A DNA stretch of 64,000 nt from an uncultured Chromatiaceae bacterium (GTDB lineage Bacteria > Pseudomonadota > Gammaproteobacteria > Enterobacterales > Alteromonadaceae): contig CALJUX010000038.1 in the NCBI GenBank assembly GCA_937978655.1, positions 62,001 to 126,000 on the forward strand. The letters are read 5' to 3'. Position 1 is the stretch's first letter. Each line of letters begins with the position of its first letter. Of this stretch, positions 26,151-34,533 are shown piece by piece. Below the pieces are notes generated by a model, which had not been told where the DNA came from, ran no database searches, and saw only the letters and a program-made list of their open reading frames with translations. A program made the translations under genes and the position numbers.

Positions 26151-26858
26151 TTAGTTGCCGCGCATTTCCGCGGCAATTTGCTGCAGAGTCTCGGCCAGTT
26201 GCGCCGGCTCCTGTGCACCGGAGATGAGGTAACGCTGATTGATGACAAAAGCCGGCACTGAGCTGATACCGGCCTGCTGATAGGCGGCCTCTTCGGCACG
26301 CACTTCATCGGTAAACTGCGTGGATGCCAGCACCTGACGCGCAGCATCTACGTCCAGCCCCGCCGCTTCGACACAACGCAGCAGCACCTGCGGTTCGCTA
26401 ACCTGTTCGGCACGGCCAAAATAAGCGTCAAACAAGGCCAGCTTCAGCCTGGTTTGGGCCGAGGCCTGTTGTGCCAATGCTTGTTGTGCAGAGTCGCTTT
26501 CAGGCGAAGCCGGATAAGCAGCCGCCGCCCATTTCAACAACCGGTGCGCATCAAAAGTGTTGCAGGTCAGTCGCTGTTCCATGCCAGTGAAATTCACACC
26601 GAGGCCAGCCGCCAGCTGCATCAGCATCTGCTGTGATTGCTGCATTTGCGCCGCTGGCACGCCATATTTACGAACCAGCGCCGGTAAAATCGGCTCTGGT
26701 TTTAATGCCGGATCGGGATTGAGTTCAAACGCGCGCCAGTGCAAATCCACCTCAACAGCACCGCCAAGGCTTTGCAGCGCCTGCTGCAGGCGGGCATAAC
26801 CAATGGCGCACCAGGGGCAAGCCACATCAGACACTAAATCGATACGCAGCAAGGTCAT
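26151..26858 (-). CDS. DsbA-family oxidoreductase, FrnE-like
   Basis: Thioredoxin-fold protein of 235 residues without a signal peptide, so probably cytoplasmic like FrnE. The active site reads CPWC at 14-17 (SDVACPWCAIG). The helical insertion contains FDAHRLLKWA and LFDAYFG, and the cis-proline loop is GISSVPAFVINQRYLISGAQ. FrnE-type proteins have thiol oxidoreductase or isomerase activity and are linked to oxidative stress in some bacteria. The start overlaps the stop of the M14 carboxypeptidase gene as ATGA, so both are made from one message; no functional link is evident. Confidence 0.92.
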   Translation of the reverse strand: MTLLRIDLVSDVACPWCAIGYARLQQALQSLGGAVEVDLHWRAFELNPDPALKPEPILPALVRKYGVPAAQMQQSQQMLMQLAAGLGVNFTGMEQRLTCNTFDAHRLLKWAAAAYPASPESDSAQQALAQQASAQTRLKLALFDAYFGRAEQVSEPQVLLRCVEAAGLDVDAARQVLASTQFTDEVRAEEAAYQQAGISSVPAFVINQRYLISGAQEPAQLAETLQQIAAEMRGN

Positions 26859-27817
26859 AGCGAAACTCCTGCCGCCGCTAAAGCGTAATCAAAACCGGCA
26901 CAAATCACCGCCACCTGCGCCTGATTGCATTGTTCAGGCGTGGCGCGCGGGCTGTCCGGATAGACTTCAGTGGTCGTGACGTACAGCGCGTCGGTCATAC
27001 CGCCACAGAGCGCCAGTGATTTTTTCGCGTAGTTCACCACGCCAAACTGCTGCAAAGGTTCGCCAATCAGGCAACCATTATCATCAGCTTCCGCCACATG
27101 CGTGACTTTACTGACGGCTTCGATCATCACCCGCTGAAACTCAGCGGCAGGCTTTTCGCTGTCGCCGACCAGATAAAACCCATCCGGAATATTCCAGTTA
27201 TTGTTCACAGTACCGTCGCGCGCCGCTTTGGCCGGGCGGAATTCGCTGTTGTCTGAATCGGTGGTTTCGTGCAAATCGATATGCACCAAAGGCGTCGGGA
27301 ACTGCTGCAACAGCGCCAGCACGGCATTGGCTTCCTGCGACGGGCCGCCGGCAACAAATGAGCGGTTCGGGTCCACCGCGTCCGGGTTCCAGCGGTTGAT
27401 GGTTTCGTAGCCCCAGGGGCTGATGCACGGCAACACCAGCACATTGGCGATGCTGGCATAACGGGCGAAATGGTCGCGGATAAACCACAACGCGCCCTGC
27501 ACACCGCTGGTTTCATAACCGTGCACGCCGCCGGTGACTAATAACAAAGGCTTGGCCGCATCAAACTGCCGGCTTTTTACCGCATACAGCGGATAAGTAC
27601 CGAGCTGGTATTGGCTGTAATCCAGCGTGCCATAGTGTTGTAATTCCGCACATTCCGCCAGCGCCGGGGCGGATAAAATCTGCTGCAGCGGGCTGAGCAC
27701 TTCGGCCTGATAGCTGCGTTTTGTCTGCTGCTGACTGAGCCACAAGGCCTTTTCAGCAGCACCCCAAGGGGTGCCCACAGTGCCAATCGGATAAATACGC
27801 TGTACAGATTCAGTCAT
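26855..27817 (-). CDS. M14-family zinc carboxypeptidase
   Basis: Predicted to cleave C-terminal residues or amide bonds of small peptides. Zinc ligands are His99 and Glu102 in GGVHGYET and His183 in HIDLHETTD. Arg152 in DPNRSF would bind substrate carboxylate, and Glu284 in TTEVYPDSP would act as the general base. Length is 320 residues with no signal peptide, so it is probably cytoplasmic. The small size and HGxE form are close to the succinylglutamate desuccinylase/aspartoacylase-like branch, so the substrate could be an N-acyl amino acid. GGAG lies nine bases before the start. It is first in a two-gene operon with the FrnE-like gene. Confidence 0.88.
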   Translation of the reverse strand: MTESVQRIYPIGTVGTPWGAAEKALWLSQQQTKRSYQAEVLSPLQQILSAPALAECAELQHYGTLDYSQYQLGTYPLYAVKSRQFDAAKPLLLVTGGVHGYETSGVQGALWFIRDHFARYASIANVLVLPCISPWGYETINRWNPDAVDPNRSFVAGGPSQEANAVLALLQQFPTPLVHIDLHETTDSDNSEFRPAKAARDGTVNNNWNIPDGFYLVGDSEKPAAEFQRVMIEAVSKVTHVAEADDNGCLIGEPLQQFGVVNYAKKSLALCGGMTDALYVTTTEVYPDSPRATPEQCNQAQVAVICAGFDYALAAAGVSL

Positions 27818-27942
27818 TGTGGAGGCTCCAAAGCAGGAAAAAGCAAAGCGGTACTATAACATCGCCACTCTGGCGGAAAACAGGCCAAGTGTCGCAAGCG
27901 CTGGTGCAGCCTGACGTTTTTTGTTATTAATCAGCATATTAA

Positions 27943-28020
27943 ACGACATGGCAGCGCCACTGTCATACGACAGAGCCCGCCAGAATACGACACTAAGGCG
28001 TCATGGCGCTGTACTGTCGT
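27943..28020. promoter_or_regulatory. Cluster of four ACGACA half-sites
   Basis: ACGACA occurs at 27943, 27967 and 27987 and inverted (TGTCGT) at 28015. The second copy sits in an imperfect palindrome, CTGTCATACGACAG. The cluster lies 77 bases upstream of the small membrane protein/XRE regulator pair. The repeated, partly palindromic layout suggests an operator, perhaps for autoregulation by the XRE protein. Confidence 0.45.
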
Positions 28021-28096
28021 CACGCCGTGGCCGGATTCAGATTACAACAAGCTCAAGCAATGTTGCTGTGTCCGCCCAACTGAAGGAAATTTGCCC

Positions 28097-28501
28097 ATGA
28101 GTACAAAAAACGCCCGGATGACCAGTGTGTTTGATTACGCCGACCATGTGATCCGCCTTGAAGTCTGCCTGTTCAGTGGCCGTGAATGGCTGTATCTGGA
28201 CGAGCAATTACTGGAGCACAAATGGAATCTGCTGTCCTGCCATAGCCGCTACCATTTTGTGCTGGATGGCAAGCCGGCCGAGATAAAACTGGCGGCTAAA
28301 GGCTTCAGCGGGGTTCTGCGTGGCGCCTATGACATTCAGCTGTTTGTGGATGGGCAGCTGGTCGACACAGACCAGTTTGACTATATGGCGATGCTTAAAC
28401 AGCCAGGCCCCAAACGCCGTCAGGCGCTGCAACAATTTGCGCTTTATGTCATCGCCGGATTTGCTTTTGGCTCTGCTTTATCCTGGCTATTGAAGCACTG
28501 A
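28097..28501 (+). CDS. Small membrane-anchored protein of unknown function
   Basis: Not recognised. The 134 residues form a soluble, beta-rich N-terminal region (VFDYADHVIRLEVCLFSGREW...) and one C-terminal membrane segment (FALYVIAGFAFGSALSWLL). AAGGA precedes the start; the ATG at 28097 is preferred over a TTG two codons upstream. A membrane-anchored XRE regulator starts seven bases after its stop, so they form an operon and may work as a membrane-bound pair. Four ACGACA repeats lie upstream. Confidence 0.72.
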   Translation: MSTKNARMTSVFDYADHVIRLEVCLFSGREWLYLDEQLLEHKWNLLSCHSRYHFVLDGKPAEIKLAAKGFSGVLRGAYDIQLFVDGQLVDTDQFDYMAMLKQPGPKRRQALQQFALYVIAGFAFGSALSWLLKH

Positions 28502-28508
28502 GGCCACT

Positions 28509-28823
28509 ATGCAATTGAATCTGCACCTAATTAAACAGCTACGCAATGAGCGGGGCTGGACCCAGCAACAACTGGCCGACATCTGCGCCGTCAGCCTGCG
28601 CACAGTGCAACGTGTTGAAATGCAGGGTGTTGCTTCGCTGGAAACCTGTAAAGCGCTGGCCGCCGCTTTTGTCATTGAGCGTGCGCAATTATTGGCCCCT
28701 TCTGACCACAAAGACGACCTGAACCAGAACGGGCCGCTGCCACAAATGTCGTTATGGATTGCTGGCGCTTTTGCGCTGGGGGTGACGGCCGGCATGTTAT
28801 TGACGCTGTTGCTCAGCAGCTGA
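28509..28823 (+). CDS. Membrane-anchored XRE-type transcription regulator
   Basis: A 104-residue protein with an N-terminal XRE helix-turn-helix (residues 5-60; GWTQQQLADICAVSLRTVQRVE) and a C-terminal hydrophobic helix (LWIAGAFALGVTAGMLLTLLL). It therefore probably binds DNA from the inner membrane. It follows a small membrane protein by seven bases. It could regulate its own operon through the ACGACA cluster upstream. The signal is unknown. Confidence 0.82.
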   Translation: MQLNLHLIKQLRNERGWTQQQLADICAVSLRTVQRVEMQGVASLETCKALAAAFVIERAQLLAPSDHKDDLNQNGPLPQMSLWIAGAFALGVTAGMLLTLLLSS

Positions 28824-28868
28824 CTCATTGACCGCCCTGAACCCCAACTCCAGCCAGCCGCGCCCTTG

Positions 28869-29177
28869 CTACTCTGGCCGGAGCAATCGCCACCACCGCC
28901 ATAATCCGGCCAGCGGTAACAGCACCACAGCGGCCCCTAAAGAGCCAATCAACAAACTTTGCGTCAGCAGCCAGATATCACTAAAACTCTGCTGCCAGGC
29001 GCTATAACCGAGCGCCAGCAGCAGGCAAACCAGGGTCCAACGCCAGGCTGGCCAGGGAAAATACCGCGGATACAGCTGCTGCAGACTTTTGCACAGCAGA
29101 TACACCGGTGCCAATACGGTTGCCAGCAACAACGTCAGCGCAGCCAGAAAAAAAATCGCGGTGATCAGGGTTTGCAT
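28869..29177 (-). CDS. Small integral membrane protein
   Basis: Not recognised. The 102 residues form three hydrophobic segments (residues 5-28, 46-62 and 70-92) separated by basic/aromatic loops, with a charged C-terminus (RWWRLLRPE). GAGGAG lies six bases before the ATG, strong support for translation. It is convergent with the XRE gene and divergent from the next small membrane protein; no motif suggests a role. Confidence 0.65.
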   Translation of the reverse strand: MQTLITAIFFLAALTLLLATVLAPVYLLCKSLQQLYPRYFPWPAWRWTLVCLLLALGYSAWQQSFSDIWLLTQSLLIGSLGAAVVLLPLAGLWRWWRLLRPE

Positions 29178-29283
29178 CTCGTCTCCTCACTGTGGCCGAT
29201 AGTAAATCAGCACACCGCTGCATGGGAAGTGCGGCAGTTCGCACTGATTTTTGGCATAATACGGCTTTTCACCCAGAGAACTG

Positions 29284-29637
29284 ATGATGCTGAACGCCAC
29301 CCGCTACCTCGCTTATTGTTTTGTGCTGAGTTTTCTGTTTTGCCTGCTGTATGTCGGCGTAACCAAAGGCACTGTGTATCAGGACCCGCTGCATCTGCAA
29401 TATATGCTGATGAGCCTCGGTCTTGCTTATCTGGTGCAGTTTGTGCAAAGCCAAACTATGCTCAGTGTCGTGTTCGCGGTGATGCTGGCGACGCTGGTGA
29501 AACTGTTTACGCAACTGTACGGCTGGCCCATCAACGAACGTGCGATTGGCGGCATGAATCTTGGGTATCTCATCGCTTATCTGCTGTGTATTCAGCAGTT
29601 GTTGAAACTAAAAAAGCAGCATCAATCCCGGAACTGA
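29284..29637 (+). CDS. Small integral membrane protein
   Basis: Not recognised. The 117 residues contain about four hydrophobic segments (YLAYCFVLSFLFCLLYVGV, YMLMSLGLAYLVQFV, SVVFAVMLATLVKLF, LGYLIAYLLCIQQLL) and a basic tail. A second in-frame ATG at 29287 could be the start. A broken solute-binding gene begins 47 bases downstream. No motif indicates function. Confidence 0.62.
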   Translation: MMLNATRYLAYCFVLSFLFCLLYVGVTKGTVYQDPLHLQYMLMSLGLAYLVQFVQSQTMLSVVFAVMLATLVKLFTQLYGWPINERAIGGMNLGYLIAYLLCIQQLLKLKKQHQSRN

Positions 29638-29684
29638 TGCGGCCGGACAGGCGGGACGCCGTGGATGATTGACGGAGGTTCCAC

Positions 29685-30244
29685 ATGGGCTGGTTACGCT
29701 ACGGCTGCCTGCTGTGCCTGTTGCCCTGGCTGGGTCTGCGCGCCGAACCGATGCAGCTGGTCGATACCTTCGCCAGCCTGAAGCCCAGGGCTGACGGGGC
29801 GCCGGCTGAGGCCGGGATCCTGCAGCAGTTGCTGGAGTTATATCCGTCGCCTTATCAACAGGTGGAGATCAGCCGCAACCGAGCACGCGAATGGACCAAA
29901 ACCGCCGGCAATGCCTGTATCCCCTGGTTGCGCAAAACTGCAGATCGCGAAACCAGCTATTTGTTCACCTTACCCTACATGCTGGAAAGTGCCATCACAC
30001 TGGTGACGTTGCAGGGATCCCGCTGGCAAAGCCAGCTGGAACAGCTGCAGGACGCGCAAGGCCACATCAGCCTGTTGCCTGCAGCCGCTCGCCTCAGGGA
30101 CAAAAGATTGTCGCGCTGCTCAACAGCATTATCCGCCAGCGCGCCACAGAACCGGCTTACCAGCAACTGATACAACAACAGCTGGCCCCGGCGGAACGAT
30201 CTGCAGGCCTGCAGTATTGGCTGCAGGCACTGGGAACACGCTGA
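29685..30244 (+). pseudogene. Broken solute-binding-like gene (frameshift, probable deletion)
   Basis: The first frame encodes a signal peptide (MGWLRYGCLLCLLPWLGLRAEP) and a lobe resembling bacterial family-3 solute-binding proteins (REWTKTAGNACIPWLRKT... LPYMLES). Around 30085-30095 the sensible reading moves to another frame. That frame continues as SPQGQKIVALLNSIIRQRA... to WLQALGTR and ends at 30244, whereas the first frame runs into low-complexity residues and stops at 30170. The joined product would be ~186 residues, shorter than the intact relative at 32040 (244), so the middle is probably also deleted. A sequencing error could mimic the frameshift but not the missing middle. AGG precedes the start. 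Confidence 0.6.
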
Positions 30245-30245
30245 T

Positions 30246-31865
30246 TTATTTACGCACTGGCAAGGATGGGATGTCATAACCCGCGTCCTGCAGTGCGGCC
30301 GCCAGACCGTTCCCGGCGTTATATTTCAGATGAAACTGCAGCAGATACATCAGCCGCTCAGGCAGTACCTGACCAAATTTGCGTTGAATACGGCTAACAA
30401 TGTCATCAGGTGGCGATTTTTCCAGCAACATAAACTGCAGTACCAGCACGGCAATATCGTCAGCGTGCAACGATGCCTGTTGCCAGGCCGGATCTTGTTG
30501 CAGCTTGACTTCGAGCTGATCCAGCCCAGCGTGGTCCCGCGCCGCAATCAGCTTTTCCAGCGCTGGCAGCACTGCAGCAAGTAGCGCCAATTGTTGCCGT
30601 TGTTGCGGGTCTTGCTGTTGTTTGCCGAACGACTGCAACACTTTCAGCTCAGTGCCGACGAGTCTGATCGCCATGTCAGTGTTTTGCGACGGCATTAATA
30701 CTGCGGCTAAACCGGCCGGCCCCAGGCACTGGCGGATCTGCGCCAGCAAGACATCGCGATCTTTGGCCTGTTTTTGCAAGGCGTTGGCCAGCTGCGTCAC
30801 TGCAGGGTCTGCCACTGGCAACAGCACGGGGTCTTGAGGCGTCAGCAGTTGTTGCAGCTGCTGTGCTTCCGGCGCAGGTAACTGCTGTAACCAGAACCAC
30901 TGGGTTTCAGTGGATACCGGCGCCAGTTGTAAGCGCAATAAAGTACGGATCATCGGCAACAGGTTCTGTACTGCCTGCGGCTCGGTGTGGCGCGGCAACA
31001 AATCAAAAGCATTGTTTTGCGCCGGCCCGACGCTGGCCGGCACGCCCTGCGCCAGCCAATAATCAAACAGCACCGGGTTGCCAAGCTGTGCCGCCTGCAG
31101 GGTCAGATTCAGTTTACGCTGCTGAAGGTCATACCAATGTTGCTGGATATCGGTGGGGCCGGCACCTTGCAATATCGCCAGCAACGTCACGTCAACACCG
31201 GCAGCGGCGGCAACCCTTAACTCGGTCAGCGTCACCGGCAAGCCGGCATTCAGCAGCGCCTGCAACTGGTGCGCTGGCAACTGCGGATCTGCATACAGGA
31301 TCAACTGCAGAAAGGTTGCAAATCCAACTTTTAACGTCTGCATGTCCTGCGGATGTTGCGCCAGCCATTGCAACAGTTCCTGATAATCGTGCCGGACGAT
31401 ACCGCGATGCAGATACAGCCAGGAATCCCCCGGCACACGTTGCCCCCCGTCGGATTGCAGGTCGCGCTGCAGCGCCTGCCTCGCTTCAGCATCGTTGTTA
31501 TTTAACACCAGCACATTCGCGCTGAGACTTTGCAGATAAGCCAGCTGCAGGTCCGGCGATACACCGGCGCGTTGCAACAATTGCACCAGCGCTTTACTGT
31601 CCTCGCGCCGCGCATTGCGCAAGGCTTTCAGCTGCGTTTTAAACTGTTCCGCCCCGACACAGGCCGCACCCGCCGCCGCAACCGCCGCCGCAACCGGCGT
31701 CATATCCGGCACAGCCGGCGGTACGGGCTCTGCGGTCGCTGCTGCCAGCTGTTCGTGTGCTGCAACCACCGCGTTAGGCGACTCCGACCGCCCTGTACCT
31801 GCCAGGAACCACATGCCAGCCAGCAGGCTCGCCAGCAACAACAACCACATCCTTGTCCGCACCAT
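30246..31865 (-). CDS. Exported or membrane-anchored repeat-like protein, unknown function
   Basis: Not recognised. The 539 residues start with a single hydrophobic helix (MWLLLLASLLAGMWFLAG) that could be an uncleaved anchor. An Ala/Pro/Val-rich linker follows, then a long helical region rich in Leu, Gln and Ala. Phrases such as LLNAGLPVTLTELRVAAAAGVDVTLLAIL and LAQGVPASVGPAQNNAFDLL have the rhythm of ankyrin-type repeats, without a full consensus. No catalytic motif is seen. It is convergent with the broken solute-binding gene, one base from its stop. The ribosome-binding site is weak. Confidence 0.7.
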   Translation of the reverse strand: MVRTRMWLLLLASLLAGMWFLAGTGRSESPNAVVAAHEQLAAATAEPVPPAVPDMTPVAAAVAAAGAACVGAEQFKTQLKALRNARREDSKALVQLLQRAGVSPDLQLAYLQSLSANVLVLNNNDAEARQALQRDLQSDGGQRVPGDSWLYLHRGIVRHDYQELLQWLAQHPQDMQTLKVGFATFLQLILYADPQLPAHQLQALLNAGLPVTLTELRVAAAAGVDVTLLAILQGAGPTDIQQHWYDLQQRKLNLTLQAAQLGNPVLFDYWLAQGVPASVGPAQNNAFDLLPRHTEPQAVQNLLPMIRTLLRLQLAPVSTETQWFWLQQLPAPEAQQLQQLLTPQDPVLLPVADPAVTQLANALQKQAKDRDVLLAQIRQCLGPAGLAAVLMPSQNTDMAIRLVGTELKVLQSFGKQQQDPQQRQQLALLAAVLPALEKLIAARDHAGLDQLEVKLQQDPAWQQASLHADDIAVLVLQFMLLEKSPPDDIVSRIQRKFGQVLPERLMYLLQFHLKYNAGNGLAAALQDAGYDIPSLPVRK

Positions 31866-32039
31866 CAGTTCTCATTAACAAATAAAAAACATTATATCGC
31901 TTATTGAACAGCTTTCAAATACGAATAGTTATCATTTTATTAATGAAGCCTGGGCCGGATCGGGACAACTCCGTCAAACGCTGGCAACGTGAGCAATCGC
32001 CACCTAAGCTAGGCACACAGCATCCGTTTTACACAGAAT

Positions 32040-32774
32040 ATGTTTATGACATGGCAGCGCAGCATCTGGCTGATGGCTTTGTGCAGTCTCTGGCTGCAGG
32101 CCGCACCGGTCCAACTAGTGACTGAAGAGTTTCCGCCTTACCAGCAAAAGTCCGGCGACCAGCTGCACGGTTGGTCTGTGGATATTGTCCGCCAAATCAT
32201 GCAAGCGGCACAGCTGCCCTATCAGATTGATGTCATGCCCTGGGCCCGCGCCTTTAAAACTGCCGGCAGTCAGCCCGGCACGCTGATTTTTTCGCTGTTG
32301 CGAACCGAAGAGCGTGAAGGCAAATTCGCCTGGATTGCGCCGCTGTGCCCGATGCGGATCTCGTTTTATACCAGCGCCAGCCGGCCGGATGTGCAGGCTC
32401 CCGATATTCAGGCGGCACTGAAATATGTCGTTGGTGTTGAAAACGGCCAGGCCAATTACCGTTTCCTGCGCGAACAGGGCTTTCGCGAAAGTCGTAACCT
32501 GGTCGTAGTGGGCCACAATCACCAGTTGCAGCAGATGCTGGAACTGGGACGTATAGATCTGATGCTGGTGTCTGATGTTTATGTGGCGCAACTGGCCGAT
32601 CGCGGCGCCCGGCTGCGCCGGGTGTTTACGGCCCACGCGCTGGAAAAATACCTGTTTCTGGCAGCGCATCCGGCGACAGATCCGCAGTTGTTGCAGCAAC
32701 TGCGCAGCGCCTGGCAGCAGGTCAAAAAAACGCAGCTGCCGGCGTGTCAGCAGATTGGAGTGCCGCCCTTCTGA
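32040..32774 (+). CDS. Periplasmic solute-binding protein, family 3-like
   Basis: A 244-residue exported protein with a signal peptide (SIWLMALCSLWLQAAP) and the two-lobe family-3 fold. It shows VTEEFPPYQ with a GWSVDIVRQIMQ stretch at the ligand cleft, PWARAFKTA, FSLLRTEEREGKF, and a second lobe around LELGRIDLMLVSDVY. Proteins like this bind amino acids or other small molecules, but many stand-alone versions have no transporter genes beside them, as here. The start may be 32040 or the ATG two codons on. It is convergent with a chemoreceptor gene, so a role in ligand sensing is conceivable. Relative of the broken gene at 29685. Confidence 0.85.
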   Translation: MFMTWQRSIWLMALCSLWLQAAPVQLVTEEFPPYQQKSGDQLHGWSVDIVRQIMQAAQLPYQIDVMPWARAFKTAGSQPGTLIFSLLRTEEREGKFAWIAPLCPMRISFYTSASRPDVQAPDIQAALKYVVGVENGQANYRFLREQGFRESRNLVVVGHNHQLQQMLELGRIDLMLVSDVYVAQLADRGARLRRVFTAHALEKYLFLAAHPATDPQLLQQLRSAWQQVKKTQLPACQQIGVPPF

Positions 32775-32804
32775 ACGCAGCCCCAGGCGGGCCTTTGTCG
32801 CGGT

Positions 32805-34427
32805 TCAGGTTTTAAAATTGTTGACCAGACTGTTCAGCTCCACCGCCAGCCGCGACAACTCATGTGCTGAGGCACTGGTCTGATTGGCGCCGGCCGCCGT
32901 CTGCGCCGCCAAATCACTGATATTCACGATATTGCGGTCAATTTCCCGCGCCACTTTGGCCTGTTCTTCCGCCGCGCTGGCGATGACCAGGTTGTTGTCG
33001 CTGATCAGGCCTATCTGACTGTTGATGGTTTCCAGCGCTTTGCCGGCGGCTTCGGCCACTGATAACGCCTGACTGGCTTTTTCGCCGCTTTGTTGCATCG
33101 CCTGTACCGCAGTGCTGGTGCCGGCGCGGATTTTTTTGATCATCTCTTCAATTTCGCGGGTCGATAACTGCGTCCGCGCCGCCAGGGCGCGAACTTCATC
33201 GGCTACCACCGCAAAACCGCGGCCGGCATCACCAGCACGGGCGGCTTCAATGGCCGCGTTCAGAGCCAGCAGGTTAGTCTGTTCGGCAATAGCACGGATC
33301 ACATCCAGCACTTTACCGATATCCTGGGCCTGCAGCGCCAGTTCCTGCACCACTTGCGCGCTTTGTGCCACGTCTTCGTTCATATGCACAATGGCGTTGA
33401 CCGTTTGTTGCACCTGAGTTTTGCCAAATTCAGTATTGCGGGCCGACTCGGTCGAGCTTTCCGACGCCCGCAAGGCCGTTTCTGCCACCTCGTCCACTGC
33501 CGAACTCATTTCAGTGATCGCGGTCGCCGCCTGCTGAATTTCGTCATTTTGTTGCTGCAGGCCGCGGGAATTGTCTTCGGTCACCGAATTCAGCTCTTCG
33601 GCGGCAGACGCCAATTGATTTGAGGAATTGGCAATATGCGCCAGCGTATCCCGCAGATTTTGTTGCATCCGCGCCAGCGCCTGCATCAGCTGCGCCGGTT
33701 CATCAGTGCCGGTGCTGTCGATACGGGATGTCAGGTCATTTTCTGCGATCCGGCTCGCCAGCAGCACTGCGCCTTGCAACGGCGCTGTGATGCTGTTAGT
33801 CAGCACCACCGCGATCACAATCGCCGCGCCCAGTGACAGGGCAATCAATATCCAGCTGCTCAGCTGATTACTGCTGTAATGCGCCGCCGACGCCGCCGAG
33901 CGGTTTTTCATAAATTCGCGGTTCAGGTCGCTCAGTTTTAACAAGGACGCCGTCATCTTGTCGGCGATACCTGCCACCACTTCGGTCTGTAATTTCAGTG
34001 CTTCAGCCTGCTTGCCGTTTTCCGCCAGCGCAATCACCTCGTCCTGATTGCGGATATACTCCAGCACTGTATCGCTGAACTGCTGAAATTCTTCGCGTTC
34101 ACCCGGAATCGAGATGAGTTTCTCATAAGCGGCTTTTTGCGTGGTCAGTTCGTCCCGCAGACTCAGAACCCGCGTTTTAATCTCAGGCCGGTCGGCCGGT
34201 TCGGCAATCAATAACCGTAAAGTAAAAACCCGCAGCCGGCTGGCGGTCAGATTCAGTGCCGCCAGATTGTCCAGACTCGGCACTGTGTTGGTTTCCAGCT
34301 CCACCGTCACGTCGCGTAAGTCCGCCATGGTGCGCAACGACATGATGCCCTGCACCAGCACCATCAGCCCAAGCAATAAAAAGCCGGCCAACAGCCGGGT
34401 CCGAATTCCTGTCGTACGAATTGCCAT
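32805..34427 (-). CDS. Methyl-accepting chemotaxis protein
   Basis: Transmembrane chemoreceptor that signals to CheA/CheW. The 540 residues comprise a first membrane helix (LLAGFLLLGLMVLVQGI), a periplasmic four-helix-bundle sensor (~30-185), a second membrane helix (WILIALSLGAAIVIAVVL) and a HAMP linker. A long coiled-coil signalling domain follows, with the hallmark hairpin tip AIAEQTNLLALNAAIEAARA and GFAVVADEVRALA. The ATG at 34427 has GGGGA eight bases upstream; the frame open to 34502 adds 25 implausible residues. No C-terminal pentapeptide tether is seen (it ends VNNFKT). Ligand unknown. Confidence 0.95.
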   Translation of the reverse strand: MAIRTTGIRTRLLAGFLLLGLMVLVQGIMSLRTMADLRDVTVELETNTVPSLDNLAALNLTASRLRVFTLRLLIAEPADRPEIKTRVLSLRDELTTQKAAYEKLISIPGEREEFQQFSDTVLEYIRNQDEVIALAENGKQAEALKLQTEVVAGIADKMTASLLKLSDLNREFMKNRSAASAAHYSSNQLSSWILIALSLGAAIVIAVVLTNSITAPLQGAVLLASRIAENDLTSRIDSTGTDEPAQLMQALARMQQNLRDTLAHIANSSNQLASAAEELNSVTEDNSRGLQQQNDEIQQAATAITEMSSAVDEVAETALRASESSTESARNTEFGKTQVQQTVNAIVHMNEDVAQSAQVVQELALQAQDIGKVLDVIRAIAEQTNLLALNAAIEAARAGDAGRGFAVVADEVRALAARTQLSTREIEEMIKKIRAGTSTAVQAMQQSGEKASQALSVAEAAGKALETINSQIGLISDNNLVIASAAEEQAKVAREIDRNIVNISDLAAQTAAGANQTSASAHELSRLAVELNSLVNNFKT

Positions 34428-34533
34428 AAAAATTCCCCATGAGAACGCTGAAAAAAAACCGGCATGCTGCTGTTGGTCGCAGCGATAAGCGGTAAAGAAC
34501 ATTGCAAACTCAGTGTAGAACAGAGATGCAAAT

